A DNA stretch of 64,000 nucleotides from Amoebidium appalachense (GCA_963693365.1 CAVNZM010000002.1:8432001-8496000); one strand, 5' to 3'. Shown: positions 53,046 to 64,000, counted from the stretch's first letter. Translations and numbers: made by a program. The notes: generated by a model from the letters alone, not told the origin.

Positions 53046-53179
53046 GGAATAAATTATATCAGTGTGCGTGCTGCAACAAGCAGTGAAAATCCTCGCCCAA
53101 GCCAAGTAAGAGCACGTTTACCCAGGCTGCTTGTGTATTCCTAGCACAAACATACATGTGTATACTCATAAAACGTGTG

Positions 53180-53359
53180 AACCGTGAACTCCCCTCTCCG
53201 TCCCGGCTTCCCCTTCCCCTTGCCCCTCCTTTTCTTTCCCTCAACAACACCACACCCAAAGTATACGGCACAACAATATCCACCCCCCCCCCCCCCCCCC
53301 CCCAAGACTGTTTCGCAAAGCACATTTCAGTGTAAAAGACAGCAACTAAACGTTGCTAA

Positions 53360-53394
<35 letters not shown>

Positions 53395-53732
53395 AGTCTC
53401 ACTTCCAGCCCCCGGCTACTCCTACCCATTCAACCAGCCGAACAACATGCCAACCAAAATGCACCCTCTTCCCCTTCCCCTTTTCCATCCCACATCGATT
53501 GTGGAAGCTTCTTGAAATTTCACAAGGTATTCTCCAATTCACACGCAAAACCTCTCTCTTCCCCTCCCCGCCCCCCTCACCCCTTACCTCTCTCTCTCTC
53601 TCTCATTGTCACTCGTACATATTCCTTTTTTTCTTCTCTCTGTTTCGCTCTCCCACCCACACACCCACCCACCCACCCACCCATCCCCCCCCCCCCCCCC
53701 CCCCCCCACACACACACACTCTCTCTCTCTCC

Positions 53733-53763
<31 letters not shown>

Positions 53764-54348
53764 ATCTATTTCTGTCTGTCTGTCTCCTCCCCACCCATAC
53801 ATCTCCCGGCCCCCTCCCTCCCCACCTCCTTCCGCCCATCAACCCCCCATCCTCTCTCCCTCTCCTTTTCTTCATCCCTCCTCTCTCACACAAACACGCA
53901 GACACACGTGCACACCCCCTCCCCCCCCCACACACACTCTCCCTCTCTCTCCCCTCCCCCCCCCCCCCCCCCCCCCCCTCTCTATTTCTGTCTGTCTGTC
54001 TCCCCCCCACCCCCACAACTCCCGGCCCGCTCCCCCCCCCCTCTCCCCACCCACCTCCTTCCGCCCATCACCCCCCCTTTCTCTCTCCCTCTCCTTTTCT
54101 TCCTCCCTCTTCTCTCACACAAACACGCAGACACGCGTGCCCACTTTAGTACTGCCATGGCCATCCAACCCAACCCCCTCCCCCCTCCCCCGTCCCCCCC
54201 CCCCCCCCCCCCCCCCATCCCCCTCCCCATGTGTGCACACAGACATGCGTGCATGCGACATGTGTGCATGCATAAGTACCATGATGGCAATCCCAATCCT
54301 CCTCCTCCTCCCCCCCCCCCCCCCCCCCCTCCCCCAGCCCAACATTTT

Positions 54349-54350
<2 letters not shown>
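53180..54350. repeat. C-run and CT-rich region with a large internal duplication
   Basis: It is dominated by C-runs and (CT)n. A block of about 240 bp starting CTATTTCTGTCTGTCTGTCTCC and ending ACACAAACACGCAGACAC occurs at about 53765-53906 and again at 53982-54134, so it is duplicated. Large proline frames are not genes. Confidence 0.85.

Positions 54351-54416
<66 letters not shown>
54351..54416. repeat. (CA)n microsatellite
   Basis: About 64 bp of perfect CA. Confidence 0.95.
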
Positions 54417-54418
<2 letters not shown>

Positions 54419-54435
54419 CCTCTGGTGTCCCTTAC

Positions 54436-54625
54436 CTGGTAGTGAATCACATTCCTTTGTCGTATCCCCACTTTCCCACCGTCACATAAACAACTCAGGA
54501 TTGAATGTCCCGGGGCCCGGATCACGGCCATCTGGCCCGGATGCATACGAGTTGTTACAGGGTTCGACAGAAACTGGAATAAGTTCAGGCCCTGGCCTGT
54601 ATCTGACGTCATCGTAGCCAGGATC
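54436..54625 (-). other. Possible exon, unassigned
   Basis: On the minus strand a frame from MTSDTGQGLNLFQFLSNPV runs to RQRNVIHYQ and ends at a good donor (CAG gtaaggg). It is not in phase with the first TRIC-like exon at 52852, and an overlapping frame is also open (DPGYDDVRYRPGPELIPV). It could belong to a neighbouring gene or be non-coding. Confidence 0.25.
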
Positions 54626-54779
54626 CCCCCCCCCCCCCCCCCCCCCCCCCCCCGTGTTCTCTGCCGTGTCCCCCCCGCCCCCCACCCCCTACCCCACCCC
54701 CACCTTCTTCTACACATGTGCGGGGCTCAGGGGGGAGTGCGGGGGGATCCGGAGGGGAGCCGGGCGGGGGGTGGGGCGG

Positions 54780-54797
54780 GGTGGTGGTGGTGGTGGT

Positions 54798-54845
<48 letters not shown>

Positions 54846-55222
54846 TGGGGGAGGAGGCTGGGGGAAGCCGAGCGCCATGCGCATGCCATGCGGGCCACAT
54901 GTGTACACACACGTGCACGTACATACACACCGTGGACACATGTCATGTGCCGCACACACACAAACAGTCGCAAACCACATCACGTGCACATACAGAGCAA
55001 ACATCACATACACACACACACACACGTACACCCATCACACACACACACGTGGCACCCATCACACACACACGTGCACACACTGTCACACACACACCGTGCA
55101 CACCGCCACACGTACGCATGCGTGTCGCACACCGACACGGTGTACACCCACGCACACAGGCAAGAGCACGTATGTGCAACACGTACACACACACACACAC
55201 ACACATTATTGCACACGCAGTG

Positions 55223-55271
<49 letters not shown>

Positions 55272-55320
55272 GTGTCACACACACACCACACACACACACC
55301 CTCTCTCTCTCTCACTCACT
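54780..55320. repeat. G-run and interrupted (CA)n
   Basis: (GGT)n and a G-run at 54780-54842, then CA-rich sequence with many ACACGT and CGCA interruptions and a CA tract at 55218-55268. Confidence 0.9.
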
Positions 55321-56130
55321 GACACCCACATGTACACACGCCATGATCATCAATCCTGGACCACCGACGAACAAGAATACAACTTATATTGCTGATCAAG
55401 TATGTATTGAACAGATATACAACCACCAATAAAGCAGACCACATGTCAAACATCCAAATGTGGGCACAACATTGACTCCCTTTCATGTTGTAATAATTGT
55501 CACGCTTGCAGCCAATAAAATCAAGCAAAGCATATAAATGCAGGATTTTTTGCTGAGAACTTGTAAGCCCCCACACAGGCAGCTTTCAACGTACATAATG
55601 AAAGGCATGCCTTTATAGATTTGTGCGAGAAAACGGTTGAGAAATACATATTCGAACTCGAATACATGTATAACTGTCACATGCTCACATTCGCTTTGCC
55701 TGATTTCCGTATCAAAGAGTAAAATCACAAGTGCTCGGTGGATGCATATGTGGAAAGAACATATGATTTCCCTGAACTAAGCATCTGTTTGTTGCCCACC
55801 AAGTTTCTTTTTTCTTTCGCGTCCAAGAAAGCCCATAATTCTAAGTTTGTTTTTCAAGAACAATCGAGATACCATACGACACCCAAAGACCGAAAACCCT
55901 TCATACCATGCCACGATGTAATTGCTCAGATGTTTCAAAATGGAAATCAGAAATGTACAATACGAACAACCACAAACTCACATGTGGAGGAGAAAACGTG
56001 ATGTTTCAATCCTCTATCTCCATAACCTCCACTGGGCCGGTGTTGGCTGGCAGTGTGCCTGTGTGGGATCATACCAGATCAGTAAACCTACAGAGTTGCT
56101 GAATAAACCCCTTCGCAATAGGTGTTGGTG
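55321..56130. other. No gene seen
   Basis: Unique AT-rich sequence. One 87-codon plus-strand frame (55738-56001) has no domain or splice partner and is not called. Confidence 0.45.
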
Positions 56131-56131
56131 G

Positions 56132-56133
<2 letters not shown>

Positions 56134-56207
<74 letters not shown>

Positions 56208-56272
56208 ACACACAGAAGGGCACGACATAAGCATACCCCTAAGGGCACGGAATACACATACCCCTGTGACGA

Positions 56273-56319
<47 letters not shown>

Positions 56320-56540
56320 AAAAAAAGAAAAAAAGAAAAAGGAAAAAGAAAAAGAAAAAGAAAAAAAAGAAAAAAAGAAAGAAAGAAAATTACGGTAAAA
56401 AAAATTAAACGGCACATCAAGGGCACCCCCGCAAGACTGGGGCAGCAGAGAGGGCAAAGGGGGAAAGGGGGAAAGGGGGAAAGGGGGATTTGGGGGGGGG
56501 GGGGGGGGGGGGGGGAGCGGGGGGGGGGGGGGGGCTTGAT
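56134..56540. repeat. (CA)n, C-run, A-rich and G-run block
   Basis: CA tract 56134-56205, C-run 56274-56309, A/G-rich block to 56400, and G-runs 56491-56535 preceded by GGGGGAAA repeats. Confidence 0.95.
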
Positions 56541-56699
56541 TGTTGCACACATTGTTGACACACAAAATGAACGAATCTATTGTACACAGGGATGTGCGCA
56601 AGTCAGGGAACAAAACATCCTCCAACATTACCCTTCTATGGTTGATGTGTGATTGCGAGCAGTCTGCATGAACACCTGTGTGCATCTGTTTGTGTGCAT

Positions 56700-56704
<5 letters not shown>

Positions 56705-56793
<89 letters not shown>

Positions 56794-56860
56794 GTGCGTG
56801 CGCGCGCTCGTGCACGTGTGCACGCGCGCGTGAGAGGGCATGTTCACGTGCGCATGTGCA

Positions 56861-56892
<32 letters not shown>

Positions 56893-57180
56893 CGTGTGCG
56901 TGTGTGGTGTATATAGTCGTGTGTGTGGCGTGACGTGCCTGTTTTCATGCACATGTCCCTCTTTCGGTCTGTGCTTGGGTCTGAGCATGTGTGCAGTGAA
57001 TGCCGTAAACACGACAGAACATGTGTGCTTGTGTGTGTGTGTGATGTAAAAAAAAGCTTGCGTGCATGTGTGCACATGCGAGTGTGCTTGTGCCTGTATG
57101 TCGGCACGCGTGCAGGTGTGTGCATGTGCCAGAACGTGTACCGCGCGTGTGTGTGTGTGCGCGTGTGTGCATGTGCCAAG
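56705..57180. repeat. (TG)n and interrupted TG-rich sequence
   Basis: TG tract 56705-56787 followed by GTGC-rich sequence up to the 3' end of the CK2 beta gene. Confidence 0.9.
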
Positions 57181-57190
57181 ACGCGTGTCG

Positions 57191-58229
57191 TCACCCACCG
57201 TCCATGTCTGTGCCCGAGTCCGAGCTGATAGCAATGGGTGGGCCCACGTGTGGGCGCACAATAGGGAGGGGGTCTCTGCGGTGCGTCCAGCCAGAAGGGT
57301 GCACTCGGAACCCAAACACCTTGGGCACGTACTTGTTGGGGTAGCGACGTGGTCGCAGCTAAATTTTGAAAACGTTAAGGTTTAGTGTTAGTTTTAAATA
57401 CGGTAGAACAGGTGCAATGATTATAAATTGAGTGGTGATTCGGAGACTGCAGTGTAAAAAAGTGACGAGGGACATAAATCAAACATTTTAAGGGTTTAAG
57501 TTGAGACTAATGAGGGGATAAGAGGTGCAATCGGTATCAATATTTCGCTTCGAAAATTACGGTGCAAAAAAAAGTAACGGAGAAATAAACTAGACAATGA
57601 GCCCCGACACAGACACACACAACAACTGATATGATGATACATACGACACAGACACAGACAACAACTGATATGATGATACATACGACACAGACACAGACAA
57701 CAACTGATATGATGATACATACGACACAGACACAGACAACAACTGATATGATGATACATACGACACAGACACAGACAACAACTGATATGACGAATGATGC
57801 ATTACGGACAAGAAATATGAGAGGTAGGTCTTAACCCGAAAAAGAGGCGACGTGCTTGGCTTCATCGGCCTGATGGGCGCGTTGTATGTGTGTGTGAGGG
57901 CACAAGTATGTGCATGATTGTCTTGTCTTGAAGCATGCCTCTCCGGGGGATGGGGTGAAGGGGGCTGAGGTTCGCTCAACATACCTCAGGGTAGTTGAAG
58001 AAGAACATTTGCACAAAGGAAGTGCCGAAGTATGCGCCTGTGAGCAGGGAGGGGGCATGACAGGTCAGTGGTCACAGTCTGCGTGAAATATCCCCCCCCC
58101 CCCCCCCCCCTCCCCCTCTTCCGCCAATCCGTATGGCTTCTCATTACACCAAATTCGCCTACACCTTGTTTATCAATCATGCCCCCCTCCCTCAAAACAC
58201 ACACACGCACACACGCGTACACACACGCA

Positions 58230-58264
<35 letters not shown>

Positions 58265-58272
58265 ATGCCTCC

Positions 58273-58319
<47 letters not shown>

Positions 58320-58601
58320 ACCGTCTATGGCTGTGCCGTCCAGGTCAAACAGCTCCTCACACTGTGCGCAAAGTAGCTTCAGCTTGCCCTTCTTCTGCAC
58401 ATCTGAAGGAACACACAGCACCCGTGAGAATGCTTCGAAATGTGTGTGTGTGTGTGTGTGTGTGTATGTTTGGTTGTGTGTGTGTGCCAACACCTTTGAA
58501 CCCACGACCCCCGCCTTACATCACCCACTCATCTCCTGCCCCCACGCTCATCCGCACAGGGTCCACCCTCTACTCAACCTGTTACTCCCTAGCCCCCCTT
58601 A

Positions 58602-58647
<46 letters not shown>

Positions 58648-59146
58648 TTCGCCCCGCCCCCGGTTCATAGACATGTTCTCCAAGTACTGCATGCAAACAG
58701 CAACTTTCATCTTTGTGACCACTGTCCACAGCACAAGACATACACGGCGTTTCCTGTTCAGCACACTAGTGCATTCAATTCACGTTCTGCCCTTGCACAA
58801 CAGTTTGCTCTTCCTTTCTTCCAACTCATACTCCCCCGGGCTGTCCATCAGGCACAATCATATTGCCCTTCTCTCTCCATTGCCTCCCAAGCTTGTTGTC
58901 ACATAGATGCAAATAAACGCTGAGGCACACACACACACAGGCACACACAACAAAGACACGCGCGCACACACACACACAGACACAAGCACACACACGTGCA
59001 CCACCGCACTCAAGCATCCATTCTCCCCCCCATACGCACACGCACACGCACACGCACACGCACACACACGCACACACGCACACACGCACACACACATACG
59101 CACGCACACGCACGCGCACGCGCACGCACGCACGCACGCACGCGCA

Positions 59147-59227
<81 letters not shown>

Positions 59228-59903
59228 CTGTGGTGCCCGTAGGAAGCAGGTGGTATCCACAGTTCTTGTTTGGGCACACCCCAAAGTCACCCCGTCCAAA
59301 CTTGACATACTGCACACACGCAAAAAAATCAGTGCCTTTCCGGGTATGCGTACGCATGTACGTGTGCGCTGTGTTTGTCTGAGTATATATGTGTGTGTGT
59401 GTGTCTGTGCGTGTTTGTGTGTGCGCGCGCATGCTTGTGTGTGTGTATGTGTGTGTGTGTGTGTGTGTGTGAATGTTGTGCAAGTTTGTGAATGAAATGG
59501 GGACGGCAATGGCATTTGCACTGGGGGAAAGGCAGGATAGGGGGGAGGTGGGGGGGGGGGAAGGGTGGAGATGAACGAAAAGCAGTACATATACGGTGGT
59601 CCATTGTGTGTGCACGTGGTGGTGTAGGTGTGCATTCATGTGTGTGCACGTGCATGCATGCATGCATGTGTGTGTGCACGTGCATGCATGCATGTGTGTG
59701 TGCACGTGCATGCATGCACGTATGTGTGCACGTGCATGCATGCATGTGTGTGTGCACGTGCATGCATGCATGTGTGTGTGCACGTGCCTACCATGCGCTG
59801 CAGGCCCTTCTGTGTGACGATGTAGCGGCTGTGGATCAGCCCGTACAGCCTCTCGGCACACTTGGCTACCTGCTTGACCTGCTCCCCAGACATGTCCTCC
59901 GAC

Positions 59904-59967
<64 letters not shown>

Positions 59968-60119
59968 CCGCATGCGTGTGAGTGTCTCAGTGTCAGACCA
60001 CTTTTAATGAATCTTTCGACACAACACCACAATGGTAACAATGATATTCATGTATTCACCTGTTTACAGACACCCAATGCAATCACCTCCCCCCCCTCCT
60101 CCCTGCCCCCTCCCCCCCC

Positions 60120-60159
<40 letters not shown>

Positions 60160-60773
60160 CGGCTACCCGCGCACACCCGCCCAGTGTGCCCAGCCTGACA
60201 ACCAAAGAAGCTCACTTCCAAGGGAAACACTGAGAAGTCTGCGTGAGGACAGAAAAAAAGGACCAAGTGCAAGGTGTGCAGGTGTCTCGTGGAAAGGCAG
60301 GAGTGGCAAGGCGTGGCATACGTGATGCCTAATTCTGTGTGCATGTGAATTTATTTCCTTCGTTCCTTTCCCTCCCTTTCCTTTAATCCCCTCCTCCTCC
60401 TCCCCCCCCCCCCCCCCCCCCCCCCCCCCTCTGGCCCCATATTTCATTTTTCTTTTATTCTTCTATCTCTCTCTCTCCCTTCCTCCGCTCCCCCCCCCCC
60501 CCCTCCCTCCCTCCCCCCCCTTCCTTCCCTTCTCCCCCCGTCCCCCCCCCCCCTCCCCCCCCCCCCCCACTATCTTTTCCACTCACCATAGACCACCTGC
60601 TCATCGTCCAGAATCAAGCCTAGAGCCTGTGCATAGTTGGGCACGAGGGGGCGCAGGCCAAACAGGTTGAAGGTGTCCTCGATGTAGCCCCCGTCCACCT
60701 CACAGAAGTACTTGTTGCCCCGCCGCTGGCAGAAATGCTCCGTCCAGCTGCTGCTCTCGCTGCTGCTGCCCAT
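57191..60773 (-). CDS. CSNK2B: Casein kinase 2 regulatory subunit beta
   Basis: Seven exons, 60773-60587, 60238-60216, 59896-59792, 59309-59228, 58402-58322, 58037-57985 and 57358-57191, join in phase to 232 aa (human 215). CK2 beta dimerises and holds two catalytic alpha subunits, steering substrate choice of this nuclear and cytosolic Ser/Thr kinase. Family marks: [19 protein letters not shown] at the N-terminus, [31 protein letters not shown], the zinc finger CPNKNC plus CAQC (four Cys, Cx4C and Cx2C), [17 protein letters not shown] and [16 protein letters not shown]. The acidic loop after the first helices is shorter and less acidic than in animals ([16 protein letters not shown]), partly encoded by a 23-nt microexon. 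The C-terminal tail differs from animals and is Ser/Asp-rich. Start chosen at the ATG before GSSSESSSW. Confidence 0.93.
57605..57795. repeat. 39-bp minisatellite, nearly five copies
   Basis: The unit containing ACAACTGATATGATGATACA and CGACACAGACACAGAC repeats almost without change inside the last CK2 beta intron. Open frames through it exist only because 39 is a multiple of three. Confidence 0.95.
58090..58320. repeat. C-runs and (CA)n in a CK2 beta intron
   Basis: C-run 58090-58111, CA tract 58234-58262, C-run 58272-58305 and a short CA tract to 58321. Confidence 0.95.
58440..58655. repeat. (TG)n and C-run in a CK2 beta intron
   Basis: TG tract 58440-58466 and a C-run 58603-58647. Confidence 0.95.
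58925..59225. repeat. (CA)n with (CACG) variants
   Basis: Interrupted CA, then CGCACG-rich steps (59035-59150) and a perfect CA tract 59152-59224, abutting the donor of the 59309-59228 exon. Confidence 0.95.
59385..59475. repeat. (TG)n microsatellite
   Basis: Interrupted TG with GCGCGC steps. Confidence 0.9.
59640..59787. repeat. 26-bp minisatellite rich in self-complementary CATGCATG
   Basis: Six copies or so of TGTGTGCACGTGCATGCATG with small variants. Each unit holds the palindromes GCACGTGC and TGCATGCA. Confidence 0.9.
59907..60160. repeat. (TG)n and C-runs in a CK2 beta intron
   Basis: TG tract 59907-59967 and C-runs 60088-60158. Confidence 0.95.
60216..60238 (-). other. CSNK2B: 23-nt microexon of CK2 beta
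   Basis: ACTTCTCAGTGTTTCCCTTG plus GAA is bounded by cgcag and gtgag. Without it the exon ending at 60587 (phase 1) and the exon starting at 59896 (phase 0) do not join; with it they do. Its residues are DFSVFPLE. Confidence 0.6.
60400..60570. repeat. C-runs and CT-rich sequence
   Basis: C-runs 60401-60430, 60490-60503 and 60543-60569 in the first CK2 beta intron. Confidence 0.9.
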
Positions 60774-60834
60774 CGTGTCTGCACGTGCACGTGTTGATAA
60801 GAAAGAGGGGAGGGGGGGAAGAGAGAGAGAGTGT

Positions 60835-60862
60835 GTGGGGGGGGGGGGGGGGGGGGGGGGAT

Positions 60863-60904
<42 letters not shown>

Positions 60905-61037
60905 GGTTGTCCGTATATGCGGGTTTGTGTCATGTGTGTGTGCGTGTATGTGTGTGTGTGCGCGTGTGCATGTGTACGTGTGAACGTGTGCGAATGTGTC
61001 TGTGTGTGGGTTAAGTGTATGTATAATTGCACACGTG

Positions 61038-61072
<35 letters not shown>

Positions 61073-61141
61073 TTACGTGTCTGTGTGTGTGTGTGTGTGT
61101 GTATGTACACGTGTGTGTGTGTGTGTGTGTATGTGGCTGAG

Positions 61142-61172
<31 letters not shown>

Positions 61173-61327
61173 GTATGTATGTGTGTGTATGTGTGTGTGC
61201 GCGTGCACACGCGCGCGCAGTGTGTGCACACATGCACGTGTTTGTGCTTATGTGAACCTTTAACCGTACAACACATACATGCCCGTGTTGCGGGTATGGG
61301 GTGCAGCAGTGTGGGGAGGGTAAGTGT

Positions 61328-61394
<67 letters not shown>

Positions 61395-61400
61395 TGTGTG
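60835..61400. repeat. G-run and several (TG)n tracts upstream of CK2 beta
   Basis: G-run 60837-60861, TG tracts 60866-60900, 61038-61070, 61080-61140 and 61323-61392. It occupies the region where a CK2 beta promoter would be expected; no core element was recognised. Confidence 0.9.
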
Positions 61401-61685
61401 CTGCGTAAGTGTGTTTTTCATCTGTATCCCTGGGCTCTCGAGTGCGCACTAGCCTTGAACCCGTTGATTTAAACGTGCCTTTTGTGCATTGTGTGGGCGC
61501 TCTACTAGTCTCTGTCCGTGTGTCGGTGTTTCTTGGCCAGCATAAATGCTAGTAGGAATATAACCGTACTAAACATTTGATCACAACTCTACAGGGGGTG
61601 TGCACCTGTGGGTTTAAAAAACTGCTAGCAGACACGTGCAATTCGGTCTTGCTTTTTATACCACACAAGCGCAACCCCGCCCCCT

Positions 61686-61722
<37 letters not shown>

Positions 61723-62166
61723 CAAAAAAAAAAAACAAAAAAAAAAAAAAAAAAAAAAAAAACTTCCCCCCCCTCCTCCCCTCTCCCACATGCACACATG
61801 TCCACTCACCAGCCCAAATATACATAAAAAACCCCACCCATTCAGCCACGCGCGCACCCATACACCCTCAAGACTACCCTGCCTTTCCCCTACCTGGATT
61901 TGTCTGTCGTTTCTGGATCCAGTATCACCCGCTGACGCTACTTGCACCAGAAAAACAACGGGAAGAAAGAAAATGAACAAACGAAGCAGGAAAACACAGA
62001 ATATTCTCTGAAATTAACGACATGGACATGCTATATCGGGTTCCGTGACCGACATGAAAAAGCCAGACTAGAAGGCCTTGATAATCTCCGAGGCGGGGCC
62101 TAGGAAACAAGAACAGAAACTTTGACACCGTGCGAGCTCATCGATTCCCACATGTAACTGCATCCC
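61401..62166. other. No gene seen; C-run and A-run block
   Basis: Includes a C-run at 61688-61720 and an A-rich run at 61724-61762. The frame of the LINE ORF has a stop just before 62167, so the element's 5' part is missing or frameshifted. Confidence 0.5.
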
Positions 62167-63270
62167 ATGGCGTCATACCCCCAATATCTTGGTGTTCCGG
62201 TTGATTCTGTTGGTGTTATGTTTCCCCATATGGTCGAAAAGAGGGTAGAGTTGGCTCGTAAGCGGTTAGCTTTCTTCTCGGCTAATATTTTTAAAGACAC
62301 ACCCCTCCATCCTTCTATTAGACTTACATTTATTCGCACTTTTGTCTTCCCGGCATGTGAATATGGTTTACCCCTTCTCGCCGCTTGGATCAAGAAAGAG
62401 AGAACTAGAGCGCTTAAACCCTTGGCAAATTTCCTTGAAGCAGAAGTTGCCTCCTTTCTATCTAACAACTGTTGTAAACCTGGGCCTGTAACGCTCTCGA
62501 TATATGGTCTGGTCCCAATAGCTGCTAGAGTATCCTATCTCGCGCTGAAATTCAATAAGCACATAAGCCGCTTAAAGAAGTATTTGCCCTCCCACCCTCT
62601 CTTCTCTATCCGACCTGTCCCCTCCTCACCTCTCCCCTCTTTCCTCCCCTCTCTCTCCCCTTCTCCCCTGGGCACAAATACAAATAAACCCCGCAATAGT
62701 GTGTGTGTGACTTTGGACTGCCACTTACTTATTAAACATGTACACAATCACAAGATAATCACGCAATATAACAAATGGAAAAAGATACCACACGACACTA
62801 GACCCGATGAAAGCATACACCTTGAAAAACTAAGCCTTATGTCTCGTTTTATATATACTGACCGCCTCAACCATATTGCCAAATATGGCACTCGCAAGTG
62901 TATAACACCTAAATACATATTACCTTCCTGTAGAACTGGTCTTTCTCTAGCTGATGGTATTATTGATCAATTACCACGCTTTTACTGTACACGTGCTATA
63001 CAGTGGAGATCTAATAAGTATAAGGTGGCATCATTTGCATGCCCAAACAACACACACACACACCAGTTTAACCGGTCATGTATCGCCAAATGTAGTTTGA
63101 TAGACCACATAATACCGCAACACACACACGTCACATTCACAACAGACACCCAGAAAGATAGCCTACCTGTAAATTACAACATCCTTGATTTTATACTAAA
63201 CACGCGTAACTACGACCTGTTTATTAGATGTATTGATTGGCTTGAGAAACACATCACTACAAAATTATAG
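62167..63270 (+). CDS. LINE reverse-transcriptase ORF, C-terminal part (5'-truncated)
   Basis: 367 codons remain open. The start (YPQYLGVPVDSVG, then RVELARKRLAFFSANIF, RLTFIRTFVFPACEYGLPL) matches the YLG..R...A......R...ifpa..YG segment that follows the polymerase motifs of non-LTR retrotransposon reverse transcriptases. The remaining region (LMSRFIYTDRLNHIAKY, NYNILDFILNTRNYDLFIRC) is the element's C-terminal extension. No YADD active site or endonuclease is present, so the copy is dead. A CA tract and an A-run tail follow. A related C-terminus is at 15285-15545 on the other strand. Confidence 0.75.
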   Translation: MASYPQYLGVPVDSVGVMFPHMVEKRVELARKRLAFFSANIFKDTPLHPSIRLTFIRTFVFPACEYGLPLLAAWIKKERTRALKPLANFLEAEVASFLSNNCCKPGPVTLSIYGLVPIAARVSYLALKFNKHISRLKKYLPSHPLFSIRPVPSSPLPSFLPSLSPSPLGTNTNKPRNSVCVTLDCHLLIKHVHNHKIITQYNKWKKIPHDTRPDESIHLEKLSLMSRFIYTDRLNHIAKYGTRKCITPKYILPSCRTGLSLADGIIDQLPRFYCTRAIQWRSNKYKVASFACPNNTHTHQFNRSCIAKCSLIDHIIPQHTHVTFTTDTQKDSLPVNYNILDFILNTRNYDLFIRCIDWLEKHITTKL

Positions 63271-63290
63271 CGCACGCGCACACACACACA

Positions 63291-63345
<55 letters not shown>

Positions 63346-63377
63346 CCAGCTGATACCGAGTGTCCCGAGGGGAGCCC

Positions 63378-63438
<61 letters not shown>

Positions 63439-63640
63439 GGGGAACCCCAACTAATTGATTTCTCCTTGTAGTCTTTATGGTGTCTCGCAGAGAAAGTAAA
63501 CCCTGATATATAGTCACCACCCGACATCTATGTACGTGATCATGATATACCGCTGAGGGGATATTCCGAGCAAACCCCCCCCCCCCATACCTGAGACTGG
63601 TTCTCTTTGCCTCGAGTAAACAGCGTAAACCCCCAACCAC
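63271..63640 (+). mobile_element. LINE 3' tail, copy 2, with (CA)n and a 58-nt A-run
   Basis: A CA tract at 63287-63343 is followed by CAGCTGATACCG, a GGGG block, an A-run at 63380-63437, CGGGGAACCCC and about 200 bp ending GGGGATATTCCGAGCAAA, a C-run and CTGAGACTGG. Blocks match 2979-3300 in order. The conserved sequence beyond the A-run shows that the A-run is internal to the repeated unit rather than its end. Confidence 0.7.
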
Positions 63641-64000
63641 ATTTGACCCCGATAACTCTGACCCGGAAAAGAGAATATGACGTCACGTGGTAGGCTTTGC
63701 AGGATTACGTAAGCCCCGGGAAAAAGGCGCGCAACTCAGCCGCCGCTGCCGCCGCTTCGTCAAAGGCCGCAAAACGCCGCGGCGTTAAACGTTGCCCTAG
63801 CTGCTGTGTTCTAGATCTAAAGCTGGAGAGAGAGACTCAATGTTAACGTTAGTGAGATAAGCTTTATGCACACACACGTATATACGCAGCTGAGCGTGAT
63901 GCACATATATAGGCAGCTAACAAGTTTATAGTCATAAGTGCACGCAGTATGAAGCCTTTCCTATGGTGAGCGAAGCATTGCTGGTTGGAAATTGGGGTCT
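63641..64000. other. No gene seen
   Basis: GC-rich at 63715-63790 with GCCGCCGCTGCCGCCGC repeats, then AT-rich. It could be the start of a downstream gene, but no supported frame reaches the window end. Confidence 0.35.

Noticed and set aside
54482-54685. Minus-strand frame DPGYDDVRYRPGPELIPV as a separate gene
   Set aside because: It overlaps another open frame, has no recognised domain and ends without supporting context; kept only as a possible exon region.
57600-57800. Possible CRISPR-like array
   Set aside because: Units are contiguous without unique spacers and the genome is eukaryotic; it is a minisatellite.
57600-57982. Repetitive [13 protein letters not shown] protein on the minus strand
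   Set aside because: Comes from a 39-bp minisatellite whose length is a multiple of three, lying inside a CK2 beta intron.

Overview
This 64 kb window comes from the nuclear genome of an intron-rich eukaryote. It carries four well-supported multi-exon genes and three weaker ones, and long microsatellites and C/G homopolymer runs fill the introns and the space between genes. Exons were assembled by hand from GT..AG (once GC..AG) borders, reading-phase agreement and conserved protein motifs. Nearly all of the longest open frames elsewhere (Thr-His, Val-Cys, poly-Pro and poly-Gly proteins) are translated repeats. The species cannot be named from the sequence. An LCIB-type carbonic anhydrase hints at an alga or a protist with algal-type carbon enzymes. 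The other genes (CK2 beta, POT transporter, PARP/Deltex, TRIC-like channel) are broadly eukaryotic, and the last two families are best known from the animal side of the tree.

Layout. 0.6-1.2 kb: part of a leucine-rich-repeat gene with a frameshift (+). 2.8-3.3 kb: a copy of a LINE 3' tail. 4.7-14.2 kb: a minus-strand gene of about 14 exons encoding two tandem LCIB-family carbonic anhydrase domains. 15-21 kb: mobile-element debris (LINE C-terminus, transposase-like ORF, gag-like ORF). 22.4-26.7 kb: exons of an unrecognised plus-strand gene. 26.7-29.5 kb: repeats. 30.3-35.0 kb: a plus-strand gene joining a PARP catalytic domain to a RING-DTC (Deltex) ubiquitin ligase. 36.7-40.9 kb: a minus-strand POT/PTR2 peptide transporter. 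41-46.9 kb: intergenic repeats and a TA-flanked MITE. 46.9-52.9 kb: a minus-strand TRIC-like channel with a Gln/His/Asn-rich tail. 57.2-60.8 kb: minus-strand casein kinase 2 beta. 62.2-63.6 kb: the 3' end of a LINE with its tail.

The genes do not form one pathway. The most notable items are the PARP-Deltex single polypeptide, which places in cis two activities known as the PARP9/DTX3L partnership of animals; the two-domain LCIB enzyme; repeated use of (CA)n directly against the AG of 3' splice sites; and a family of short TA-flanked inverted-repeat elements lying inside introns.
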